From positions 186,001-250,000 of the forward strand of contig VXSK01000002.1 in NCBI GenBank assembly GCA_009838035.1: a stretch of 64,000 bases of DNA. Reading direction: 5' to 3'. The translations under genes and the position numbers were made by a program. The notes under the pieces were generated by a model, which had not been told where the DNA came from, searched no databases, and was given only the letters and a program-made list of their open reading frames with translations. Source of the stretch: Gammaproteobacteria bacterium (GTDB taxonomy: Bacteria; Pseudomonadota; Gammaproteobacteria; Steroidobacterales; Foliamicaceae). Shown one piece after another: positions 43,825-51,960 of the stretch. The number at the start of each line of letters is the position of its first letter. Positions within the stretch are counted from its first letter, which is position 1.

Positions 43825-44570
43825 GATCCCGGATGCGCTAGCGGCTTGACGCCCTTCAACCACAGGCGCAGGGCATTGAGATGGATGCGCAACGTAACGT
43901 TGGCGGTCATCAACGGGTAGCGCAACAGGCTGCGTGCCAGCACGTCGCCCGTGACCGGCCGCCGGGTCAGCGCCAGGCTGGTCTGAAGGGTGGCCTCGTC
44001 CTCCCGAAGCACTTCGATGCTCAGCGACAGCCGCTCGCCGGGCGAGCCTGCCCAGCAGCGGTACGACATGTCCATGGGAATGAAGGGTGAGACGTGCATT
44101 TCCTTAGCGATTTCAAATACCTGCCCTCTCCCTCCAGATTTTGCCTCAGTAACGGGCAGGACGTAGCACACGCGCTCCTTCCAGGGGGTGTTGCTCACCT
44201 CCAGCACATAGCAGCGGGGCTTCGCGCTGACCCTGTCGAAGCAGTAATAGACCGAGATCGGGTTGAAGATGTAGCCGAAATACCGCAGGTGCGTCAGCAG
44301 CCGCACCGGTCCGTCCAGGCGCAGGCCGCTCCGCTCACGCACCAGCGCCCGCACCCCCTCGGCGAGGTCGTCGCAGTTTCCGTCCAGGTGGTCGCTCGGC
44401 AAAAAGCGCGCAATCGCCGGTCGCCGCGTGGACCACAACCACCTGCCGGAGAAAACCTGGTCCAGCTCGTCCAGGTCCACGTACGCCATGAACAGGCGGT
44501 ACTGAAAAGCGTGCCTAGCCGGCCTGTGCCGGATATGCCTGACCCAACCCTCGTAGATCGCGCTGTGCAT
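43821..44570 (-). CDS. DUF1365 family protein
   Basis: A 249-residue member of DUF1365. The family N-terminus SAIYEGWVRHIRHRPARHAFQYRLFMAYVDLDEL is complete. Other typical parts are LRYFGYIFNPISVYYCFD, VLEVSNTPWKERVCYVLP and KEMHVSPFIPMDMSYRC. DUF1365 genes occur with CFA-type methyltransferases and FAD amine oxidases; the activity is not known. It overlaps the FAD gene upstream by 56 bases, unusually long, but both reading frames look genuine. Confidence 0.92.
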   Translation of the reverse strand: MHSAIYEGWVRHIRHRPARHAFQYRLFMAYVDLDELDQVFSGRWLWSTRRPAIARFLPSDHLDGNCDDLAEGVRALVRERSGLRLDGPVRLLTHLRYFGYIFNPISVYYCFDRVSAKPRCYVLEVSNTPWKERVCYVLPVTEAKSGGRGQVFEIAKEMHVSPFIPMDMSYRCWAGSPGERLSLSIEVLREDEATLQTSLALTRRPVTGDVLARSLLRYPLMTANVTLRIHLNALRLWLKGVKPLAHPGS

Positions 44571-45888
44571 ATGCGAATTTTGCCTGAATCTCCGGTCTCG
44601 CCGCCCATTCGCGCACGCTGCCCGCCGCCTTGAGGCCGCTGGCCAGGCCGTCCTCGTGGAACCCCCACCCGGTCCAGGCGCCGCAGAAGAAGCGGTTCCC
44701 GCCTGCGTTCATCTCGCCCACCCTGCCCTGTGCGGCGAAGGCCTCGGCGCTGAATACTGGATGCGCGAAGCTGGTCCTGGTGATGACCTTGTCGCGGCGC
44801 AGCGGACGCAGCGGATTGAGCGTGACGCAAATCGGTTCCGGCGACCGAAGATGCTGCAGCACGTTGAGGTTGTAGGTAACGGAAGCCTCGCGTCCGCTAT
44901 CGGGCGCGCGGTAGTAGTTCCAGGAGGCCCAGGCCAGCCGCCGCCTGGGGAGAACGCTGCGGTCGGTATGCACAACCGCTTCGTTGCGCCGATACGATAT
45001 TGCGCTCAGCACCTGCCGCTCAAGCGGGCTGGGATCCTTGATCAGGCGCAGCGCCTGGTTGCTGTGTACCGCCAGCACGGCGGTGTCGAAGGCCTCAACG
45101 CCCCGATCGGTTTCGACGCGGACTTCGCCCGCCGTGGATTCAAGCGAGCGCACCGGCGAACTTGCCCTGACGCGGCCGCTGAATCCGCGCAGTACAGCGT
45201 CGACGTATTGGTCGGCGCCGCCGGGAATCATCCGCCACTGGCGGTGCCCCTTGGCACCCAGCAGCATGTGGTTGGCCATAAAACGGAGCAGGTAGAGGCT
45301 CGGGTAGCGCTCGATCGATTGCGCGGAACACGACCAGATGGCCCCCGTCATCGGCAGCAGGTAGTCGTTGACCAGTTCCGTGCCGTAACCGCCCTGCCCG
45401 AGAAACTCCGCCACGCTGGTTTCGGCCAGCTCCCCTTCTCTCTCCGCCAGCGCCCTGTTGGCGTCGCGATTGAACTTGAGGATGTCGCGCAGCATCCGGT
45501 AGTGCCGGGGCCGGAGAAGGTTGCGTCTCTGCGCAAAGAGCTTGTTCATTGTGCTGCCGTGGTATTCCAGGCCGGTCTGGTCGCAGCGCATGCTGAAGCT
45601 CATTTCCGTGTCCCGCGCGGGAATGTTCAGGTCCTGCAAGAGCCGGGTGAAATGCGGGTAATTGGCCTCGTTGAACACCATGAAGCCCAGGTCCGCCCGG
45701 TATTCCTGCCCGAACCGCTCGAATTCGAGGGTGCGCGTGTGGCCACCCGGCTTGGCCCGCGCGTCGAACAGCGTCACCTCATGTTCGCCGTCCAGCGCCC
45801 TGGCCGCGGCAAGCCCGGAGATTCCTGCGCCGATGACGGCGATGCGCAGGCGGTTCACCGTCCCGAGCCGGGTTACTTCAACGTCCAT
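44515..45888 (-). CDS. FAD-dependent amine-oxidase-like protein
   Basis: A 457-residue flavoprotein. I use ATG 45888, just before the Rossmann strand LRIAVIGAGISGLAAARAL; the frame extends upstream without a better start. It has the GG motif region FDARAKPGGHTRTLEF, GFMVFNEANYPHFTRLLQDL, and a C-terminal FAD contact NRFFCGAWTGWGFHEDGLASGLKAA. This type ('NAD/FAD-binding protein, amine oxidoreductase') is a partner of DUF1365 and CFA-type enzymes. A role in desaturating or modifying acyl chains is plausible but inferred. It is divergent from the desaturase gene. Confidence 0.88.
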   Translation of the reverse strand: MDVEVTRLGTVNRLRIAVIGAGISGLAAARALDGEHEVTLFDARAKPGGHTRTLEFERFGQEYRADLGFMVFNEANYPHFTRLLQDLNIPARDTEMSFSMRCDQTGLEYHGSTMNKLFAQRRNLLRPRHYRMLRDILKFNRDANRALAEREGELAETSVAEFLGQGGYGTELVNDYLLPMTGAIWSCSAQSIERYPSLYLLRFMANHMLLGAKGHRQWRMIPGGADQYVDAVLRGFSGRVRASSPVRSLESTAGEVRVETDRGVEAFDTAVLAVHSNQALRLIKDPSPLERQVLSAISYRRNEAVVHTDRSVLPRRRLAWASWNYYRAPDSGREASVTYNLNVLQHLRSPEPICVTLNPLRPLRRDKVITRTSFAHPVFSAEAFAAQGRVGEMNAGGNRFFCGAWTGWGFHEDGLASGLKAAGSVREWAARPEIQAKFAYAQRDLRGLGQAYPAQAG

Positions 45889-45893
45889 CCGGC

Positions 45894-45899
45894 TATAAT
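45894..45899 (+). promoter_or_regulatory. -10 element for the desaturase gene
   Basis: A perfect TATAAT in the 71-base gap between the divergent FAD-protein and desaturase genes, 60 bases before the desaturase start. No clear -35. Confidence 0.4.
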
Positions 45900-45959
45900 T
45901 CGCAGTTCTCGCGCGCGCCGGATTCAGGCGCAGGCAGCAAGGAGCCCGGGAGGGATCGA

Positions 45960-46829
45960 TTGGTGAAGACCGCAACGCGAAAGGCGCAACAAAAGGCTCG
46001 AGTAGTAGTCATAGGAATGATCGCCTTTCACCTGGCCTGCTTCGGCGCCATCTACACGGGCGTGAGCTGGACCGCCGTAATTGTCGCGGCCGTACTCTAC
46101 TTCCTGCGGGCCTTCGGCGTCACCGCGGGTTTTCACCGCCTGCTCGCCCATTCCTCCTACAGCGCGTCGCGTCCCGTGCGTTTCCTGCTGACTTTTCTTG
46201 GTAGCTGCGCGACCCAGGGCGGACCGTTGTGGTGGGCGTCGCATCATCGCCGGCACCATCGCTATTCCGAGCGCGAAGACGATGTGCACTCGCCGGTTCA
46301 GCGTGGCTTCTGGTACGCGCATATCGGATGGATGTGGGATGCGGTTTGCTTCGCGGGCAACTACGCCAACATCAAGGACCTTCACCGTTACCCGGAAATC
46401 CGGATTCTACAGAAAGGCTACGTTTTCCTGATTCTCGCCCAGGCCGCGGCCCTGTTCGGCCTTGGCGCGCTGCTGAACTGGCTGAACCCGGCCTTGGGAA
46501 CGAGCGGTCTGCAGATGCTCGTGTGGGGTTTCTTCATCAGCACCGTGGCCCTGTGGCACGCCACATTCATGGTGAATTCGGTCTGCCACCTGTGGGGAAC
46601 GCGACCCAATCCCGCCGGAGACGGCAGCCGCAACAACTTCCTGGTGGCCCTGCTGACGCTGGGAGAAGGCTGGCACAACAACCACCACCGCTGGGCCTAC
46701 TCGGCGCGGCACGGACTGCGCTGGTGGCAGATCGACATCACCTGGATGGGCCTGCTACTGATGAAGCATCTCCGCCTGGTCCGCGATCTTCGCCTGCCTG
46801 CCCGGAGAGTGGCGCCGGCGCAAACCTGA
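45960..46829 (+). CDS. Membrane acyl-CoA/acyl-lipid delta-9-type fatty acid desaturase
   Basis: A 289-residue integral membrane di-iron desaturase. All three His boxes are present: HRLLAH (residues 59-64), HRRHH (96-100) and a C-terminal EGWHNNHHR. Membrane segments flank them. It introduces a double bond in a saturated acyl chain, giving the unsaturated substrate that a CFA-type enzyme needs. The start is TTG 45960 or GTG 45963; GGGAGGG lies five to eight bases upstream and cannot separate them. Confidence 0.93.
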   Translation: MVKTATRKAQQKARVVVIGMIAFHLACFGAIYTGVSWTAVIVAAVLYFLRAFGVTAGFHRLLAHSSYSASRPVRFLLTFLGSCATQGGPLWWASHHRRHHRYSEREDDVHSPVQRGFWYAHIGWMWDAVCFAGNYANIKDLHRYPEIRILQKGYVFLILAQAAALFGLGALLNWLNPALGTSGLQMLVWGFFISTVALWHATFMVNSVCHLWGTRPNPAGDGSRNNFLVALLTLGEGWHNNHHRWAYSARHGLRWWQIDITWMGLLLMKHLRLVRDLRLPARRVAPAQT

Positions 46830-46842
46830 TTCCTGAGGCGCG

Positions 46843-47322
46843 GTGGTGAAAACTCTCTTCATCCTGATCGCGATCCTCGTGTGCTGCGAGTCCGCTCTCG
46901 CCTGCTCCTGTGCGGACAGGACGACTACCGAGCTGTATTCCGCGGCCAGTCATGTATTTCGAGCCCGCATTGAGTCCGTAGGTATCGTAGTGGTGCCCAA
47001 GCACGTTGAGAGTTTCCGTGTGCACAAGACGGCGGTCCTGGCGCGCTTCGATTTGCTGGAAACGTACAAGGGTTCACCGCAACGTCTCGATGCGGTTTAC
47101 ACCAACCCGTCTGGCGCAGCCTGCGGCCGGTCTATCGTCGATGCCGAAGAATACGTCTTCTTTGCAGACGCCGAGGGCATTGTAGGTCACTGCGACGGAA
47201 GCACCCAAGTTTGGTCCCACGAGAGCATCAGGGAACTGATCGAGACCTTGAAACGCTTGGCGTCTGAGCAGTCGGATCATGAGAAAGGCCCGGCGGCGCC
47301 AGAAACCCCCGGTAGCGAATGA
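46843..47322 (+). CDS. Secreted NTR/TIMP-like small protein
   Basis: A 159-residue exported protein. The signal peptide (TLFILIAILVCCESALA) ends directly before CSCADRTT, so a mature N-terminus beginning Cys-x-Cys is expected, as in netrin/TIMP-like (NTR) domains. Further cysteines are in GAACGRSI and VGHCDG, giving disulfide pairs. Strands RARIESVGIVV and ARFDLLETYKGS fit the OB-fold of that family. Function unknown. Start is GTG 46843 or 46846. The last 95 bases overlap the convergent DUF4166 gene. Confidence 0.78.
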   Translation: MVKTLFILIAILVCCESALACSCADRTTTELYSAASHVFRARIESVGIVVVPKHVESFRVHKTAVLARFDLLETYKGSPQRLDAVYTNPSGAACGRSIVDAEEYVFFADAEGIVGHCDGSTQVWSHESIRELIETLKRLASEQSDHEKGPAAPETPGSE

Positions 47323-48991
47323 CGAATCCTGCCAACGGCAGGCGGACCTCCACGTCGAACCAAAACTGATTGTCTTTCGCGAATTCGTGAGAATCGCCGC
47401 TCGGCATCAAGCTGCGCGGTAGCGGCAATCCGAGAAAGCTCCACCTGCGCATGACCAGGTTCAGCCGGCCGGCGTCCGGAACCAGGGCCATGCCGAACGT
47501 CAACGGGCCGAACCGTTCGCACAGGAGGTGTTCGAAGCGGCCGGTGCCCAAAGTGAAGTTGCTGGAAAACTCCTGGCCCCCGAAATCGCGCGTCCACTTG
47601 TCGTAATCCCCATGGCGCTCGAAAGTCACCGACACGGGGGTGTTTTCGCCGGCGGCGGGAAACCGCATGATCCACGCCAGCAGGCGCGCCAGCACTCCCC
47701 TACCCCGGGTGATCGAGGCTTCGCCGCTGATCGTCAGCTTCGGCCCGGCACCATGCACGGCCCTGAGGACGGCAGGAAGCGATTGCCATGCCGTGCCGAG
47801 AATCCGCTTGTGCAGGCAGTGAACGCCGGTTCCCGCGCCGTTTCGTGTGCCGATAGCGATAGGCCGGTCCGCGAACACGCGTGCGTAATCGGAAAACTCC
47901 AGCGCCGCGGTCGCGGGCCGGGCGCCGGCCCTGGGCGGGCGGCCGTCCAGCCAGTTGCGAACAATCGCCTCCACTGCCATCGACGGAATGTAGAGGCCGT
48001 GATGGCCCTCCGCCAGGAGGTGAGCCGATCGGCTGATTTCGGCTCCTTCCGCGTCCCTGCCTCTGACTTCCACGAACATGCCGCCTCGATGCTCGCCCCA
48101 GCGTACGTTGTTGGCCGTCGAGTGAATGATCCGCGCGAGCGGCGCCAGCGAAGGTACCAGTCCCAGCCTTACCAGCCCGGCAAACCGGCGCAGCAGCCAG
48201 TGCAGGATCGCGGGTTCCGGGGCGGCGCCCATCCACACTTCCCGCACTTCCGGCCATTCATCGGCCAGCAACTGCAGGTCCGGCACATCGACCAGCGAAA
48301 ACGTGCGCGGGAACAGCGGAATTTCTCCGGGCGGCGCAATCATGAACCTTCTTGTCTCCCGCAAGGCGCGGGCGGTTTGCTCGCTTCCACCTCGACGCAC
48401 CGGGATTCCCTTGCCCGCGTAACCAGCAATCGCACGGATCACGTTGTATCCGACGCCGGCATACGGGGAAGGCGCGATCCCTCCCGTTATCGAGTCTATG
48501 CGCCGGAATTCGGTTGCGAGATCGCGCACCAGAGCGGCCGACAGCACGGGAAAACTGCTGACGCCCGACAACATTACCAGCCCTTGCTCTTTGGCTGTCC
48601 CATCGAATTTTCGGATGCCCCGAACAAAATCGGGGCTGTCGGCGAGATCGAGATAGTGCGTGCCCGTGGCCAGCGCGGCCTTGACCACGCGATAGGGGTC
48701 CTTACCGTAGGCCTGGAACGGTCCGGACGCGTCCACAACGATGTCCGGCTTGACCTTCTCGATCCGCCGGGCCACGTCCCCATCACGATCCACCGCCAGC
48801 GCTTCACGAGTAGCCCCGGGTGGAAGCGCATGACAGAAATCCAGCGCGGCGGACTTTGAGCGACCGGCGATGACAAGCGAGACACGCCGCTCGCGGCATA
48901 GCAATTCGGCCAATCGGCCGCCGAACGTGCCGTAACCCCCGATGATCAACAGGCGGATCGTCGTATCCGTCAATTCTGGCTCTCTCAGCAA
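47228..48991 (-). CDS. Saccharopine-dehydrogenase-like NAD(P)-binding protein with DUF4166 domain
   Basis: A 587-residue two-domain protein. The N-terminal Rossmann fold begins IRLLIIGGYGTFGGRLAELLCRE and continues with PDIVVDASGPFQAYGKDPYRVVKAAL, as in saccharopine-dehydrogenase-like and trans-acting enoyl reductase proteins. The C-terminal part (about 400-575), with RAVHGAGPKLTISGEASITRG and TGRFEHLLCERFGPLTFGMALV, matches DUF4166. It probably reduces a lipid or polyketide-type substrate; this is inferred. No signal peptide. Its C-terminal end overlaps the convergent NTR-like gene by 95 bases. Confidence 0.87.
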   Translation of the reverse strand: MLREPELTDTTIRLLIIGGYGTFGGRLAELLCRERRVSLVIAGRSKSAALDFCHALPPGATREALAVDRDGDVARRIEKVKPDIVVDASGPFQAYGKDPYRVVKAALATGTHYLDLADSPDFVRGIRKFDGTAKEQGLVMLSGVSSFPVLSAALVRDLATEFRRIDSITGGIAPSPYAGVGYNVIRAIAGYAGKGIPVRRGGSEQTARALRETRRFMIAPPGEIPLFPRTFSLVDVPDLQLLADEWPEVREVWMGAAPEPAILHWLLRRFAGLVRLGLVPSLAPLARIIHSTANNVRWGEHRGGMFVEVRGRDAEGAEISRSAHLLAEGHHGLYIPSMAVEAIVRNWLDGRPPRAGARPATAALEFSDYARVFADRPIAIGTRNGAGTGVHCLHKRILGTAWQSLPAVLRAVHGAGPKLTISGEASITRGRGVLARLLAWIMRFPAAGENTPVSVTFERHGDYDKWTRDFGGQEFSSNFTLGTGRFEHLLCERFGPLTFGMALVPDAGRLNLVMRRWSFLGLPLPRSLMPSGDSHEFAKDNQFWFDVEVRLPLAGFVIRYRGFLAPPGLSHDPTAQTPSVSRSRSVP

Positions 48992-49122
48992 ATGCGATCG
49001 GCTTCCGGTTCATAGGTTACTATGCGGCGATGATCCGATCTCCGTCACAGATTGCGCTTGCAACGCCCTAGTGAGACATGCGGGCTTCGGTTCGCGCGTT
49101 CGGGTTCCGAGTGTAGCTTTGA

Positions 49123-50325
<1,203 letters not shown>

Positions 50326-50391
50326 CCGCCGGCGTTAGCGGCCTGGCGCAAAGCGCTAGGGTGCCACGTGTTGTCACCGTAGAATCGGAAC

Positions 50392-50526
50392 ATGAATTCA
50401 GATCCTCGTTTTGTCGGCACCAGATGCAATATGCCAGGTAAAGGGACACGCAATTTCTTGGACAATGCGCTGACAATCCAACAATTGCTCGCTCCCGCAC
50501 AAGCCCGTGTTTTCGCCGGTAAATAG
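50392..50526 (+). CDS. Small open reading frame of 44 residues, uncertain
   Basis: ATG 50392 to TAG 50526 in the 230-base gap between pobA and the OsmC-like gene. The peptide starts MNSDPRFVGTRCNMPGKG and ends QARVFAGK. A TAGAAT hexamer (50380-50385) sits six bases before the ATG, so a leaderless message is conceivable. There is no Shine-Dalgarno sequence. It may equally be non-coding or a gene remnant. Confidence 0.25.
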   Translation: MNSDPRFVGTRCNMPGKGTRNFLDNALTIQQLLAPAQARVFAGK

Positions 50527-50555
50527 TCTGGTAAAGATGTGAGGCGGAGAAAGAC

Positions 50556-51758
50556 ATGACGAGCAGCGAACAGGACCTTTTGCTGGCCAGCGGCCTGCCG
50601 ATCTTTTTTGAGATCGACAACTTCGACGAACTTGATCTAAGCCCGACGGACAATCGCCACGGACAGTCCGTCCGTGTCTGGGCGCGGTCCCTGTCCGTCA
50701 TGCAGAAAGAGGCGATCGTGGCATCGGCGCGGTCGGGGAAGGCCTGGCGTCTTGCCAGCGATGAGGGGCCGTACCTTGACGGGTTCGACAGCGCGCCCTG
50801 CCCGCTGTCGTTCCTGACCACCGGTATGGTGAGTTCATATTTCAATGAGATTCAGGCGCTTGCCAGGCAGCGTGACATCAACATCCGGAATCTCGTTCTG
50901 ATTCAGGACAACTACTACACGATGCAAGGCTCGGCATTGCGTGGAACGATGATTGGAGGAGCCTTGCCGGTCGATCTGGAGGTGCAAATCGACTGCGATG
51001 CGGATGATGCCGGGCTGAACGAATTGTTGGTGCATGCCGTGCATGCGTCGCCGTTGAACGGACTGATGAGAAAAGTCCACGAGTCACTATTCACGTTGAC
51101 AATGAACGGCAGCGAAATCGGTGTCGGCGAGGTCGCATCGATCAATGCCCCGGCCGAAAAGGACCCGGGCGACCGTTTCGCGTTGATCAGCGCGGGCGAC
51201 GACACCGGCCGCCATGATGAACTGATCCGGCGCATAGACAAGGTTGCAGTTCAGGATGGAGTCGCCGGCGGCGCGGGCACCAGCTTGCAGGCCAACCAGA
51301 GCCGTCAACTGCACGTCCGGGCCCGGTGCCGGCTGCGGGCGGACGGGGTCAAGGAGATAACCCAGGACCTTCTGAGTCCGCTCGGCTCAAGGTTCCGGTT
51401 TCTGTCGGACGAAACGGAAGAGTTCGGCGGCCAGGACGCCGCGCCGGATGCGGTGACGTACATGTCCGCGGGCATTGCCTTTTGTTTCATGACGCAGCTC
51501 GGTCGCTACGCGAAAATCGTGAAGAAGAACCTGGACGAATACAAGGTCATCCAGGATACGCATTTCTCTCTGGGCGGCGCCAGCGGGCGTACGGGCCAAC
51601 CGGGCGTGGCTGACCCTGTCGAGACGCATACGTACCTGGATACTTCGGAAGAAGCGGAATTCGCCCGCAAGGTCCTGGATATGGGTGAGCGAACCTGTTT
51701 TCTGCATGCGTTTTGCCGCACCGAACTGAAAACGAAGATCAAGATCAGGAGAATCTGA
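50556..51758 (+). CDS. Double-domain OsmC-like protein
   Basis: A 400-residue protein made of two OsmC/Ohr-like halves. The first half has SAPCPLSFLTTGMVSSYFNEI, with a Cys at the place of an OsmC active-site helix, then LRGTMIGGALPVDLEVQIDCDADDAGLNELLVHAVHASPLNGLM, the usual OsmC C-terminal strand-helix. The second half repeats this logic: YMSAGIAFCFMTQLGRYAKI, THTYLDTSEEAEFARKVLDMGERTCFLHA. Ordinary OsmC is about 140 residues, so this is a long tandem form. Peroxidase activity is possible, but the Cys spacing needs checking. ATG 50556 is preceded by GAGG/GGAG. Confidence 0.8.
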   Translation: MTSSEQDLLLASGLPIFFEIDNFDELDLSPTDNRHGQSVRVWARSLSVMQKEAIVASARSGKAWRLASDEGPYLDGFDSAPCPLSFLTTGMVSSYFNEIQALARQRDINIRNLVLIQDNYYTMQGSALRGTMIGGALPVDLEVQIDCDADDAGLNELLVHAVHASPLNGLMRKVHESLFTLTMNGSEIGVGEVASINAPAEKDPGDRFALISAGDDTGRHDELIRRIDKVAVQDGVAGGAGTSLQANQSRQLHVRARCRLRADGVKEITQDLLSPLGSRFRFLSDETEEFGGQDAAPDAVTYMSAGIAFCFMTQLGRYAKIVKKNLDEYKVIQDTHFSLGGASGRTGQPGVADPVETHTYLDTSEEAEFARKVLDMGERTCFLHAFCRTELKTKIKIRRI

Positions 51759-51766
51759 CGAATCCG

Positions 51767-51783
51767 GCCGCGAAACTCGCGGC
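51767..51783 (+). terminator. Hairpin after the OsmC-like gene
   Basis: GCCGCGA-AAC-TCGCGGC forms a perfect 7-bp stem with a 3-base loop, eight bases after the OsmC-like stop. No T-run follows, so it is either a weak intrinsic terminator or an mRNA 3'-end stabiliser. Confidence 0.4.
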
Positions 51784-51861
51784 TACAGCGCCAATAAGCA
51801 ACCGATCGGCGCAAGAGCTGGCTTTTCGCTCCCGATTTGCCACCAATCGGGGTGCGCTGAA

Positions 51862-51893
51862 ACACTAATAATTGAGCACTCGCGTGCTAGCGT
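51862..51893 (+). promoter_or_regulatory. Shared 32-bp upstream element, copy 1
   Basis: Matches the block at 58693-58724 at 24 of 32 positions. The common core includes ACAC-n-AATAATT and a 3' AGCGT. This copy also contains the perfect dyad AGCAC-TCGC-GTGCT (51875-51888). It ends 67 bases before the TonB receptor ATG. Likely an operator or promoter common to two operons. Confidence 0.5.
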
Positions 51894-51960
51894 CGGTGAG
51901 CGCGGCGCATTTAGCATTGAGCCTAGGGCAATACCATTTTGCTCAGAGGGCTCTACTGAT

